From contig NZ_JAELXT010000030.1 of assembly GCF_016427565.1 (NCBI RefSeq), positions 1 through 53,566 on the forward strand: a stretch of DNA of 53,566 nt, in the 5' to 3' direction. Source of the stretch: Microvirga splendida (lineage in GTDB: Bacteria > Pseudomonadota > Alphaproteobacteria > Rhizobiales > Beijerinckiaceae). The position numbers and the translations under genes were made by a program. Under the pieces are notes generated by a model. That model made no database searches and was not told where the DNA came from. It saw only the letters and a list, made by a program, of their open reading frames with translations. Positions 1 to 8,535 of this stretch are shown piece after piece (the stretch's first letter is position 1; every line of letters begins with the position of its first letter).

Positions 1-13
1 TCTTCTTGCCCAT
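1..13 (-). CDS. Start of a gene running off the left edge
   Basis: An ATG on the minus strand at 13-11 is followed by Gly-Lys-Lys codons up to the window edge. It is preceded by a full Shine-Dalgarno sequence AAGGAGG (plus-strand 21-27) at a spacing of 7 bases. That spacing and strength make this a convincing start for a gene lying mostly outside the window. Only four codons are visible, so no function can be given. Confidence 0.5.
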
Positions 14-146
14 CTGCAGTCCTCCTTCGGCTCAAAAGCCATACTTCAGGGAGGATCACTTTTCAGGAGGCAGACCACATGGCTTTGACCCCCGACCAAT
101 GACCAATCTGCATGCTGGACGAAGGAAAGGCGGCACGCGTGAGAAG

Positions 147-839
147 TCATCTCGACAGGGCAGCCAGATGCCGGAACATATATTGACGTGCTTCGTCATC
201 CATCTCAGCCTTGAAGCTGTGCATCTCCTTCAGCGCGACAGCGACCTGAGCGGCCGGGCGGGCGCTGATCTCATCGAAGAGGTGTTTGAGGTTCGGGAAG
301 TCCCCCCAGGCGTTCTCACCCAGGATGAACGGCACCATGCGCGCCCATCCCCACAGGGCCATGTCTACGATCGTGTAAGTCTCTCCCACCATGTAACGCC
401 GCCCGGACAAATGCGCATTGATGATGCCGTAATGCCGCTGGGCTTCGTACAGATAACGACTGACGGCATAGTCCTTGGGCTCAGGCGCAAAATGCTTGAA
501 ATGCACCGCTTGGCCTGAGAACGGGCCGACGCCCGTTGCAATGAACATCAGCCAAGAGAGAAGCTCACCGCGCGCAACTGGTGTGCTGTCGGGCAGGAAC
601 TGTCCGACCTTCTCCGCAAGATAGAGCAGGATTGCATTCGAGTCGAAGACCCTTGCGCCGGTATCCTGGTCGATGATCACAGGCACCTTGCCATTTGGAT
701 TGATGGCCAGAAAGTCCGGCTGGTGCTGCTCACCCTTACGTGTATCCACGGGCTTGAGTTCATACGGGAGGCTCATTTCCTCCAGGCACAGAGCAACTTT
801 CATTGGGTTCGGGGCAAGGTTGTAGTAGAACGTGATCAA
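147..839 (-). CDS. Glutathione S-transferase family protein
   Basis: The product is about 230 residues, the usual length for a cytosolic GST. The N-terminal thioredoxin-like half opens ITFYYNLAPNPMKVALCLEE, carries the cis-proline segment NPNGKVPVI and ends with FDSNAILLYLAEK. The C-terminal helical half contains YTIVDMALWGW, which matches the N-capping box region of GSTs. The family conjugates glutathione or uses it as a cofactor for peroxide reduction; the substrate here is unknown. I chose the TTG at 839 because GGAG lies 7 bases upstream and family members begin at this point. The open frame extends to another TTG at 908 without a ribosome site. It is downstream of the ABM gene on the same strand, so the two may be co-transcribed. 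Confidence 0.85.
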   Translation of the reverse strand: MITFYYNLAPNPMKVALCLEEMSLPYELKPVDTRKGEQHQPDFLAINPNGKVPVIIDQDTGARVFDSNAILLYLAEKVGQFLPDSTPVARGELLSWLMFIATGVGPFSGQAVHFKHFAPEPKDYAVSRYLYEAQRHYGIINAHLSGRRYMVGETYTIVDMALWGWARMVPFILGENAWGDFPNLKHLFDEISARPAAQVAVALKEMHSFKAEMDDEARQYMFRHLAALSR

Positions 840-944
840 AGGAGAGCTCCAGCCGAAGGGAATGACGTTGGGTAGTTTCTGACGGACGCCGCTGCGCCTG
901 CCGTGCAATCGAAGCGCGACTCGTCAGGGGCCACCAAGCAAGCC

Positions 945-1253
945 TTAAAGAGGTGAGAGGATGTGGATCACTCGGTCTGCAACCATGTCAGCCGTCCGCT
1001 CAGTATAGGCCTGCATGTGTGGGGCAACTGCGTGCGCTTTAAGCGCTTCAGGGCTCGCCCATTTTTCGACCACAACAAAGGTGTCCGGCCCAAGTTCAGT
1101 TTGGGCAGGTCCAAATGCTGGAGAATCGACAACCGGAACGTACTCGATACAGCCCTCTTCGGCATGCACGGCCGGCATGTTCGCCCGGAACTCCCGAAGC
1201 ACGGTGTCGCGCATACCAGGCTTTGCAGTGATATAGGCCAGAACGTGCAGCAT
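945..1253 (-). CDS. ABM-domain (putative quinol monooxygenase) protein
   Basis: A single antibiotic-biosynthesis-monooxygenase domain of about 102 residues makes up the whole protein. It begins MLHVLAYI, contains GCIEYVPVVD and FVVVEKWASPEALKAH, and ends with the helix around HMQAYTERTADMV. This ferredoxin-like fold works as a dimer in cofactor-free monooxygenases such as YgiN, and in many proteins of unknown role. The ATG at 1253 is preceded by GAGGAG at 7 bases. An in-frame TTG at 1268 overlaps that ribosome site and is an unlikely start. The GST gene follows 105 bases downstream, fitting a small electrophile- or quinone-defence operon (inference). Confidence 0.8.
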   Translation of the reverse strand: MLHVLAYITAKPGMRDTVLREFRANMPAVHAEEGCIEYVPVVDSPAFGPAQTELGPDTFVVVEKWASPEALKAHAVAPHMQAYTERTADMVADRVIHILSPL

Positions 1254-1405
1254 GAATGATCTCCTCAAAGCCGATTTTTAGACATAGCTCCGCGACCCCG
1301 CAAGCTCGTCACCGTGAATGCAGGACCTATGACGCACGTGATAAGTCCATTTCTCAAGGTATTCTAATTTGTCCTAGGACCCAGGCGCCTCAGCCGCATC
1401 TCGAG

Positions 1406-2485
1406 TCACTGATGGGAGAGCGAACCAATACCGCCGAGGGGAGCCCACTGGGGCCACCGGGATTCGGGCCCCCAGCGCCACTGGGCATGTGGGGTTAAGC
1501 CGAGCTTGCTTCCCTGATCCGAAACATTGATGCCAATTGACAACTTATAAGCAGCGCTCTGGCCCGCCCAGTCGTCTCGCTGGTACCGAATTTCTCGTTT
1601 ACAATGGGGGCAGCGTGACGCGAGAATTTTTCGGAAAGGCCGTGGGCTTTCTGCGAGATCGGGAAGAGCCGTTTGAGCCTCGGCATATGCGTCTGCATAG
1701 CCATGCATCGCTTGGACCACCTCGATTTCAAGAGGTCTGCGCTGGGGCCCTTCAGCCCTGTAGGCCAGCAGAACCCTTTTTCGGCAGGTGCGATGCCAGC
1801 ACTGATCCTCACGAAGAACAAGTGGAATAATCCCATGCCGGCCATTTCCACGCCACTGAAGCTGCCCGTTCAGTGCACCGGCGACGAAGGCAGAGATGCT
1901 GAGCGACAGGCGGTCGACTTGCACGTGCGCGCCTGGTTGGCCGTCCTGATCATTCCAGGTTGTGGTTTTGAACGCCGGCAGATGCGGGTCAGGCCTAAGC
2001 CAATAATGATGCAAGGCCGCAGGCTCATGAGCGACCAGCCAGAGGGCGCGAATGCCCGAAGCCGCATAGCGCTCTTGCCGCTGGCGGTAGGCTTCCTCTC
2101 CCTGGAGCTGAACCTGAGCTTCGATGGCGACGGTCCAGGGTCTTCCAGGCCGGCGGCACAGGACATCGGCCCGCCAGTCCTGACCACCCGGTGTTGTTCC
2201 ACATTGCTCTGGCAGAGCATCCCAACCCGCGGCTCGAGCTCCAATCAGGCTCTGTGCCTTGATGTAGAGATGAACGTTGCTTTCCTTTGCTCCCTCGGGA
2301 GTTTGCCCAGGAGGGTGAGCGAAGAAACGTGTTCCAAGACGCGATGTCTTGGGAATGGCCCGCCCTTTCCCGTGCGGCATCCATGCATCGCGATTGGGCG
2401 CTGATCGCAATCGTTCCCATGCATCATCGGTCATCAATGGAGCAATGAGCGGTTCGCCTGAGTGGGTATATGCAAGTAGCGGCAT
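1406..2485 (-). CDS. Competence protein CoiA-like family protein
   Basis: The 359-residue product resembles CoiA-like proteins. An N-terminal segment FFAHPPG is followed by ESNVHLYIK, the helix with Glu-Ser-x-x-His-x-x-x-Lys seen in CoiA. Then come DVLCRRP and the strand VAIEAQVQLQGEE, which fits the nuclease-like core with its Glu-x-Gln. A C-terminal CPHCKREI pair may bind zinc. In Firmicutes CoiA acts on incoming single-stranded DNA after uptake; the alphaproteobacterial role is not established. A RecD2-type helicase gene lies just upstream on the same strand, 89 bases from this start, so the two may be expressed together. The start is the first ATG; its ribosome site is weak. Confidence 0.6.
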   Translation of the reverse strand: MPLLAYTHSGEPLIAPLMTDDAWERLRSAPNRDAWMPHGKGRAIPKTSRLGTRFFAHPPGQTPEGAKESNVHLYIKAQSLIGARAAGWDALPEQCGTTPGGQDWRADVLCRRPGRPWTVAIEAQVQLQGEEAYRQRQERYAASGIRALWLVAHEPAALHHYWLRPDPHLPAFKTTTWNDQDGQPGAHVQVDRLSLSISAFVAGALNGQLQWRGNGRHGIIPLVLREDQCWHRTCRKRVLLAYRAEGPQRRPLEIEVVQAMHGYADAYAEAQTALPDLAESPRPFRKILASRCPHCKREIRYQRDDWAGQSAAYKLSIGINVSDQGSKLGLTPHAQWRWGPESRWPQWAPLGGIGSLSHQ

Positions 2486-2574
2486 GGTCTGGGTTATCTT
2501 GCCTCAAGACGTATGTATGGTGTTGGGCTCCAATACCTCGAAGGTCCCATGACAAAGGAAATCTGGGCTGTCGA

Positions 2575-4773
2575 TCAGCGGGCAGCTAGCCATTCCCGCA
2601 GTTTCGTCCAGCGCCTCTTCATCTGCCCACCTCTGACCGCAATTCCTACAGCTTTCTTCTGGCCCACAAGCACGACCAACTGCTTGCCGCGGGTGACGCC
2701 TGTATAGAGCAGGTTGCGGGCCAGCATCGTGAAATGCTGTGTCACCACTGGGATGATTACGGCGGGGTACTCCGACCCCTGGGACTTGTGGATGGTGGTG
2801 GCGTAGGCCGGCACCAGCGTATCGAGCTCACCAAAAGGGTACGACACTTCGCGGCCATCGAATGAGGCGATCAACGCCCCTTCCTCATCATCGAGCCGGA
2901 CTACTGTCCCAAGATCACCATTGAACACCTCCCGGTCGTAGTCGTTTTGGGTTTCCATCACCCGGTCGCCGGGTGAGAAGCGCCAGCCGAACCGCTCCAC
3001 CTTCGCAGGAGGATTGGGGTTAAGCACTTCCTGGAGCTGGATGTTGAGATTGCGGGCTCCAAGCACGCCCCGGTTCATGGGGCAGAGCACCTGTATGTCC
3101 TTCATGGGATCGAGCCCGAACCGGCGGGGCATGCGCTCCTTGATCATCTGAATGATCTTCGGCACGCCTTCCTCGGGGTCATTGATTTCCACAAAGTAGA
3201 AGTCGCTCTCCTCCCCAGCCTTTGGCGGCTCGGGCATCCGGCCCTTGTTGATGCGATGAGCATTCACCACAATCCGGCTTTCTGCCGCCTGCCGGAATAC
3301 CTCGGTCAGGTGCGCAACGGGGATACGCTCCGAGCCGATGATATCGGCCAGCACCTGCCCCGAGCCGACCGACGGCAACTGATCCACGTCGCCCACCAGC
3401 AGCAGGCCTGTCTGAGCCGGGATGGCCTTGGTGAGGGCGTTCATCAGCGGCACATCCACCATGGAGGTCTCATCCACCACGAGAAGATCGCAATCGAGCG
3501 GGTTCTCCTCATTGCGTGAGAAGCCACCGTGCTTGGGATCGATCTCCAGGAGCCGGTGGATGGTCTTGGCTTCCAGCCCGGTCTGCTCTGTCATACGCTT
3601 GGCTGCTCGTCCCGTGGGAGCCGCCAACGCAACCCGAACGCCTTTGGCAACGAGCAGACGCAAGATCGAGTCGAGCAGAGTTGTCTTGCCGACACCAGGC
3701 CCTCCCGTCACTACGCAGACCTTGGAGGCAAGAACCAGCTTCAAAGCTTCCCGCTGTGAGGCCGCCAGAGTCTTACCTGTACGGTCTTCCACCCACGGAA
3801 TGGCTTTGCCAAGATCGATCTCCGGCCAGGGTGCTGAACCGGACACTCGCTCAATCAACCGAGCGGCGATTGCCTGCTCGGCCAAATACAGCCCTTTGAG
3901 GAATAGGCAGGTCTCCTCCCCGATGGTGTCCGAGACGATCTCGCCTTTGGACAGCTCCTCGACGATGGCTGTGCGGATCAGGGCCTCATCGACTTCGAGT
4001 AGCTGCTCGGCTAGCCGGGTGAGAGCATCGACCGGTAATGCGCAATGGCCCTCGTCCGTTGCTGTTTGGAGCGCAAATGAGATGCCGGCCCGGATCCGCT
4101 GTGGTGCGGTCTTCTCCATACCGAGCTTGGCCGCGATCGCATCCGCTGTTCTGAAGCCGATCCCACGCACGTCCTTCGCAAGCCGGTATGGGTCCTCCGT
4201 CATGACCTGAATGGCCTCATAGCCGTAGGTCTTAAAGATGCGTACGGCTCGTGCCGTGCCGACCCCGTGGGCAAGCAAGAAGATCATGATCTCCCGCACG
4301 GCCTTTTGCTCAGCCCAACCCGCTACGATGCGGGAGGCCCTCATCGGCCCTATCCCAGGTACCTCCGTCAGACGTTCAGGGGTAGCCTCAATGATCTCGA
4401 AGGTGTCTACCCCGAACGCATCAACAATGCGCTTGGCCATAGCTGGCCCGATGCCGCGCATCTGTCCGGAGGCAAGATACTTCTCGATCCCCTCGGCGCC
4501 AGTCGGCGGGGTAGTCTTGAGCACCTCAGCCTTGAACTGCAAACCGTGGGTGCGATCGCTGATCCAGACGCCACTTGCAGTTATCCACTCCCCGGCAGAA
4601 ACCGCAGGCGTATGGCCTACGACTGTCACAAGGTCACGCTTGCCACGTGTGTGGATCTTCAGGACCGCAAAGCCACTCTCAGCATTGTGGAAGGTCACAC
4701 GCTCGACTGAACCCGCGAGAGTTTCGAGGACTGGCCTTTGATCGACTTGTGGTGGGCGAGTCATCTCGTTCAT
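2575..4773 (-). CDS. recD2: ATP-dependent RecD2-type DNA helicase
   Basis: This is a superfamily 1B helicase of about 732 residues, the expected size for RecD2. It has an N-terminal OB-like domain, then tandem helix-hairpin-helix segments around TEVPGIGPMRASRI and DVRGIGFRTADAI. The motor has Walker A GGPGVGKTT, LAAPTGRAAKR (motif Ia), Walker B LLVVDETSMVD, GDVDQLPSVGSGQVLADI (motif III), and the C-terminal TTIHKSQGSEYP and LLYTGVTRGK motifs. RecD2 proteins unwind DNA 5' to 3' and act in repair outside RecBCD. The frame stays open to a GTG at 5001, but the added N-terminus looks non-coding and the ATG at 4773 precedes the conserved region. A NepR-like ORF lies divergently upstream. Confidence 0.88.
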   Translation of the reverse strand: MNEMTRPPQVDQRPVLETLAGSVERVTFHNAESGFAVLKIHTRGKRDLVTVVGHTPAVSAGEWITASGVWISDRTHGLQFKAEVLKTTPPTGAEGIEKYLASGQMRGIGPAMAKRIVDAFGVDTFEIIEATPERLTEVPGIGPMRASRIVAGWAEQKAVREIMIFLLAHGVGTARAVRIFKTYGYEAIQVMTEDPYRLAKDVRGIGFRTADAIAAKLGMEKTAPQRIRAGISFALQTATDEGHCALPVDALTRLAEQLLEVDEALIRTAIVEELSKGEIVSDTIGEETCLFLKGLYLAEQAIAARLIERVSGSAPWPEIDLGKAIPWVEDRTGKTLAASQREALKLVLASKVCVVTGGPGVGKTTLLDSILRLLVAKGVRVALAAPTGRAAKRMTEQTGLEAKTIHRLLEIDPKHGGFSRNEENPLDCDLLVVDETSMVDVPLMNALTKAIPAQTGLLLVGDVDQLPSVGSGQVLADIIGSERIPVAHLTEVFRQAAESRIVVNAHRINKGRMPEPPKAGEESDFYFVEINDPEEGVPKIIQMIKERMPRRFGLDPMKDIQVLCPMNRGVLGARNLNIQLQEVLNPNPPAKVERFGWRFSPGDRVMETQNDYDREVFNGDLGTVVRLDDEEGALIASFDGREVSYPFGELDTLVPAYATTIHKSQGSEYPAVIIPVVTQHFTMLARNLLYTGVTRGKQLVVLVGQKKAVGIAVRGGQMKRRWTKLREWLAAR

Positions 4774-5072
4774 AGCGCCTGCCAAGGAAAGGTCCCTGGA
4801 TTCTCCGACTGTATCGCTGGATGGCACCACTGACGAGGAGCTCTCCTGGTGCGGCCTCAAATGTTCTTGGTTTGTTTCAAGGCTTTTTTGCGGCAATTCG
4901 GGTGGGCACACCCTTGAGCAGAGCCAAACGTGGCTTCGATTGCGGTGGTAGCTAAGCAAACGCCAGACCTGAGCATTTACTGGGTTCTGCCCACTTTCCA
5001 CATCCGAGATGGGCAGTTAACGATGGGCTGACGAGGCGGTACTCAGGGCTGGCTGCTGTTTGGCAGGTCGAG

Positions 5073-5273
5073 ATGGGCAAGGGACCTGGTACTGGCAAGC
5101 AACCTTCAGCCGTCTCCGGCTCCGAACTCCTGCGCCGGATTGGGCAAGATATCCGCTCAATTTACCCGGACGTGATCAGACCGCCTCTTCCACAGCGTAT
5201 TCAAGCAACTCTGGCGCTCATCGAAGAGGACCAGAGGCTTGATGAACAGTTGCCCCGTCCACTGCCGCATTGA
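5073..5273 (+). CDS. Small NepR-like protein (putative anti-sigma factor)
   Basis: A 66-residue ORF contains LLRRIGQDIRSIYPDVIR followed by PPLPQRIQATLALIEE. This matches the NepR pattern of an amphipathic helix with Ile-Gly and Leu-Arg, a Tyr-Asp/Pro-x-Val step, a Pro-containing linker and a second helix with Leu/Ile repeats. NepR proteins bind the general-stress sigma factor EcfG and are released by PhyR. No phyR or ecfG gene is nearby, so this would be an orphan paralogue. A purine-rich GGCAGG precedes the ATG. It is divergent from recD2, and its 3' end overlaps the antisense quinone-reductase remnant. The resemblance is by eye on a short protein. Confidence 0.45.
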   Translation: MGKGPGTGKQPSAVSGSELLRRIGQDIRSIYPDVIRPPLPQRIQATLALIEEDQRLDEQLPRPLPH

Positions 5274-5457
5274 GGAACGGTGGCGCTGTCCGCAAGGCCA
5301 CTTGGCCCGTGGTCCCGCCCGACTCCAAGGCTCGATGAGCTTCAGCCATTTCCGCCAGTGCCAAGAATCGTAGTGTGAGTGCTTGCACGGTCCCTGCCTC
5401 TAACCAAGCCGTAAGGTTGCTTACAGTGATGTGCAGCAGGTCAGTACGCGCGAACAA
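5218..5457 (-). pseudogene. C-terminal remnant of a zinc-type NADPH:quinone reductase
   Basis: The minus-strand frame reads LTAWLEAGTVQALTLRF, then LAEMAEAHRALESGGTTGQVAL. This is the characteristic C-terminal helix and strand of MDR-superfamily quinone oxidoreductases. Only about 55 residues of a normally about 320-residue protein are present. Nothing recognisable lies upstream: the frame becomes non-coding beyond 5457. The frame also reads past the natural end into the NepR-like ORF on the other strand. This is a deletion scar, not a functional gene. Confidence 0.6.
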
Positions 5458-5507
5458 AAATGTCAGGTTGAACGCTCAAACCTCTGCGCGGCCGCTGCGG
5501 CCATCTA

Positions 5508-6296
5508 CTATGGTCGCCGGTTTAAGGCACCGATGATTGGTCCCATAGGCATGAGCGTATCCATCCTCCCCAATGACGGAACATAAAGGCTGGAGATGCT
5601 TCCATCTAAGAACAGAGCATTTGTACACCCTAGCTCGTCCCGGAACAAACGAGCGAAGGTGCTGAACGTAACCGGATCTTCCGAAATCGCAAACACGACC
5701 GTGTCTTGGCCCTTCACTCCAACGCCGTTGCGGATCTTGCGGGAGGTGCTTTGTTCCGAAAACTGAGGGTGAATTTGGCCGTTGATGACGAGCATTGGGC
5801 CCGACTGCGTCGCAAAATCCGGCCTGATCTTCCGCTTCAGATAGGTTCCTGTCTCAAGCACGCCTGCCTGACGGTCTTTGACATAAAAGATGCCGTTAGG
5901 TTTGAGGTGAAAGTTCCCGGGCCCGTTCCTTGTGTTAGCCGCCTTCAGTTCCTTTCCGTTCTCAACGTAAAGTCCCACAGGCGAACGATCCTCATGATAC
6001 ATGCCCGCATTCATTGCGAAAGCAAGGCGCGAACCCTCCGGTGTCCCTCTCAACCGATCAAACGAGCCAAGTACCTCCCCGTCCGGCCCGCGCCAGAACA
6101 TCCTCACTTCGTATTTCCGGAGACTGACTGTGCAAACCACGAAGGTGCCATCATCATATTGGTGTGGCCGACACGGATTAGTATTGGGCTGAGCCGCTGC
6201 ACGTCCGGGAAGCAGTGCAAGAGACATAAGGACTGTAAACAGGATGATGGCCGTCCGTGAGAAAGACCGGCTCCACATGAAGATGACGGATTTCAT
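5508..6296 (-). CDS. Exported phosphodiester glycosidase-like (DUF2233) protein
   Basis: The 262-residue product has an N-terminal hydrophobic signal (about residues 9-32, ending GRAAAQ). A DUF2233/NAGPA-type domain follows, with LAFAMNAGMYHEDRSPVGLYVENG, GNFHLKPNGIFYV, ATQSGPMLVINGQ, NGVGVKG and CTNALFLDGSISSLY. The family includes the mammalian phosphodiester glycosidase that uncovers mannose-6-phosphate; bacterial members are mostly uncharacterised periplasmic proteins. The start at 6296 is supported by an ATGA overlap with the stop of the carboxypeptidase gene, so the two are translationally coupled. The conserved Asn-Gly, Ser-Gly-Pro and Leu-Asp-Gly segments are intact. Confidence 0.82.
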   Translation of the reverse strand: MKSVIFMWSRSFSRTAIILFTVLMSLALLPGRAAAQPNTNPCRPHQYDDGTFVVCTVSLRKYEVRMFWRGPDGEVLGSFDRLRGTPEGSRLAFAMNAGMYHEDRSPVGLYVENGKELKAANTRNGPGNFHLKPNGIFYVKDRQAGVLETGTYLKRKIRPDFATQSGPMLVINGQIHPQFSEQSTSRKIRNGVGVKGQDTVVFAISEDPVTFSTFARLFRDELGCTNALFLDGSISSLYVPSLGRMDTLMPMGPIIGALNRRP

Positions 6297-7807
6297 GTGT
6301 AGCTTAGGCCCCATCCGTGTCCGAGGTATCTCTCCCGCAGGTGGATGCGGAAGACCTCCGCAGCCAGTGGCTCGCCGGTCGCGCTGACGAGAAGCTCATC
6401 GGTGGTCATCAGGCTTCCCTTGGCATGAACATTGGCTCGCAGCCATGTCCGAAGCGGAGCAAAATCACCCTTCGACAGTCCCGGAAGGATATCCGCATCA
6501 GCGTGGCAGGCGGCCCGGAAGAGCTGGGCCGCAGCCATGGCACCGAGTGTATAGGTTGGGAAGTAACCCCACGCACCGCCAGGCCAGTGGATATCCTGCA
6601 AGCATCCCAGGCTGTCATTAGGAACTGTAAGACCTAGAAGCTTTGCGACCTCGTCATTGAACGCTGAGGGCAAGTCATGGATCTGAAGATCGCCGGCAAT
6701 CAGCGCCTTCTCGAGTTTGTAGCGAACGAGGATGTGGGCCGGATAGGTGATCTCATCGGCATCGACGCGGATGAAGCCCGGCTCCACCTTGGTTAGGATC
6801 CGGTGGAGGTTCTCTGGGCTCCAGGCCGGCCCCTCACCTTGGAAGGCTTTTTGTACAAGGGGGGCGAGATAGGTGACGAACTCCCGGCTCCGGCAGGCCT
6901 GCGTCTCGATGAGCAGCGATTGGCTTTCGTGCATGCTCATGCCGCGCGCGAGCCCGACTGGCTGACGACGCCACTCCTTGGGGCGGCCCTGCTCATAAAG
7001 TGCGTGACCAGTTTCATGAAGCACGCCCATGAGTGCGCTCATGAAGTTGCCCTCGCTGTAGCGGGTGGTGATCCGGACGTCGCCTGTGGATCCGCCGCAG
7101 AACGGATGCAGACTTGCATCCAGCCGTCCCCGTTTGAAATCAAACCCCACCGCCTGCATCAGCTGCTTGCCGATGCGTCGTTGATCATCGACAGAGAAGG
7201 GGCCCTCGAGCGGCTGGACGGCAGGACGACCCTTCTGGCGCTCCTGGGCCTCCTGGATCAGGTCTGGTAGTTCGGCGCTGAGCTCGGAGAAGAGAGGGTC
7301 AATGGTGGCCTGGCGCAGACCAGGGTCGTAGCGGTCGAGGAGCGCATCGTAGGGGGATAGCCCGAATGCCTCCCCTTTGGCTTGGCCGATCTGCCGCTGG
7401 AATGAGAGGACCTGCGACAGGTGCGGGAGGAGCAGGGCGAAATTGCTGGTCTGCCGGGCTTCGCGCCAAACCAGTTCCGCTCGGGAAACGGCTCTGGAGT
7501 TGGCCTCGACGAGGTCGGCGGGAACCGCGGCAGCATGGAGATAGATGCGGCGCATCTCACGCACGTTGGCGCGCGGCCACTCGTCCAGATGGCCGCTGTC
7601 CTGATCCGCCTGATCGAGGAGGTCGCCTGTGTCAGGTGCGGTGAGGAGTTCATGGGCCATGCCCTTGAGCGTTGCAAGCTGGTCGGAGCGACTGTCGGCG
7701 GCGCCCTCCGGCATCAGGGTTTCGGCATCCCATTGCAGAATGCCGATTGCGTCCTCAATCGAGCTGATGCGCGCGAAACGTTCCTCCAGCGAGCGGTAGA
7801 CCTGCAT
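6293..7807 (-). CDS. M32 family metallocarboxypeptidase (Taq type)
   Basis: The product is about 504 residues, typical for M32 carboxypeptidases. The zinc-binding HETGH lies within GVLHETGHALYEQG, and the downstream ESQSLLIETQ supplies the third ligand. DVRITTRY and EVAKLLGL with the C-terminal IHWPGGAWGYFPTYTLGAM segment are family hallmarks. These cytosolic enzymes remove C-terminal residues from peptides with broad specificity. The ATG at 7807 was chosen because GGAG lies 11 bases upstream and the family begins at this helix (YRSLEERFARISSIEDAIGI). A longer frame to 7966 lacks similarity. The stop overlaps the DUF2233 start by 4 bases. Confidence 0.9.
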   Translation of the reverse strand: MQVYRSLEERFARISSIEDAIGILQWDAETLMPEGAADSRSDQLATLKGMAHELLTAPDTGDLLDQADQDSGHLDEWPRANVREMRRIYLHAAAVPADLVEANSRAVSRAELVWREARQTSNFALLLPHLSQVLSFQRQIGQAKGEAFGLSPYDALLDRYDPGLRQATIDPLFSELSAELPDLIQEAQERQKGRPAVQPLEGPFSVDDQRRIGKQLMQAVGFDFKRGRLDASLHPFCGGSTGDVRITTRYSEGNFMSALMGVLHETGHALYEQGRPKEWRRQPVGLARGMSMHESQSLLIETQACRSREFVTYLAPLVQKAFQGEGPAWSPENLHRILTKVEPGFIRVDADEITYPAHILVRYKLEKALIAGDLQIHDLPSAFNDEVAKLLGLTVPNDSLGCLQDIHWPGGAWGYFPTYTLGAMAAAQLFRAACHADADILPGLSKGDFAPLRTWLRANVHAKGSLMTTDELLVSATGEPLAAEVFRIHLRERYLGHGWGLSYT

Positions 7808-7932
7808 TTTGGTGTGAACTCCATCTTTGGCGCTGATCCTCCCGGCTTTGCGGTAGCTAAGTGACCCCGCAGTTAGCCGGAGAAGCACCGGGGCTGTTAC
7901 CGAGTTGCAAGAAATGTTGTTCTGGAATGCCC

Positions 7933-8430
7933 TTAGCCCGGGTGCTTGTGGATCGGATCGACCCAATATACCTCCTCCGGCCGCTCGACCGGATCCACGT
8001 CGGTAATGTTCACGACGACGGCCTCGTTATCGCTGCGCACGAGAACGCATTCGAGAGGTTCGTCTGGACTGGCGTTGATCTCCTGATGGGGCACGAAGGG
8101 CGGCACATAGATGAAGTCTCCAGGGTTGGCCTCTGCGACGAACTCCAACCGCTCACCCCAGCGCATGCGAGCTTTGCCTCGTACGACATAGATCACGCTC
8201 TCCAACTCACCGTGGTGGTGCACTCCGGTCTTGGCATTGGGCTGAATCGACACCGTGCCGGCCCAGATCTTCTGTGCTCCCACTCGCGCATGATTGATCG
8301 CAGCCTGCCGAAACATACCCGGTGTCTGAGCGGTGTTCGGGTCCAGGCGGTCACCCTTGATCACTTGAACTCCGTGGTGCTTCCAGTGGTCGTGCTGATG
8401 ATAGGAGTTATTTTGGTCCTCGTCCTTCAT
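7933..8430 (-). CDS. Cupin domain protein
   Basis: This 165-residue single-domain cupin has motif 1 HHHGELESVIYVVRGKARMRWG and motif 2 NPGDFIYVPPFVPHQEIN. The metal-binding His, His, Glu and His are therefore all present. A His-rich N-terminus (YHQHDHWKHHG) is unusual and might add metal affinity. The family covers dioxygenases, isomerases and sugar-binding regulators, so the substrate cannot be inferred. The ATG at 8430 is preceded by GGAGG at 7 bases. The gene is divergent from the ABC exporter, with about 105 bases between them holding both promoters. Confidence 0.78.
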   Translation of the reverse strand: MKDEDQNNSYHQHDHWKHHGVQVIKGDRLDPNTAQTPGMFRQAAINHARVGAQKIWAGTVSIQPNAKTGVHHHGELESVIYVVRGKARMRWGERLEFVAEANPGDFIYVPPFVPHQEINASPDEPLECVLVRSDNEAVVVNITDVDPVERPEEVYWVDPIHKHPG

Positions 8431-8535
8431 GGCGGCCTCCGAGACGATCGTTTCCATCCTTGTTCTGGACCAGACCCCACCGCAGCAGCAATGGGGTGGC
8501 TCGACGAGTGAACCCTGGACCCCCATTTAAATGGG

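Noticed and set aside
32..88. Inverted repeat TCAAAAGCCAT / ATGGCTTTGA near the left edge
   Set aside because: It is imperfect, with a loop of about 36 bases and no U-tract; not enough to call a terminator.
6..518. 170-codon plus-strand frame at the left end
   Set aside because: It is mostly antisense to the GST gene and has no protein pattern.
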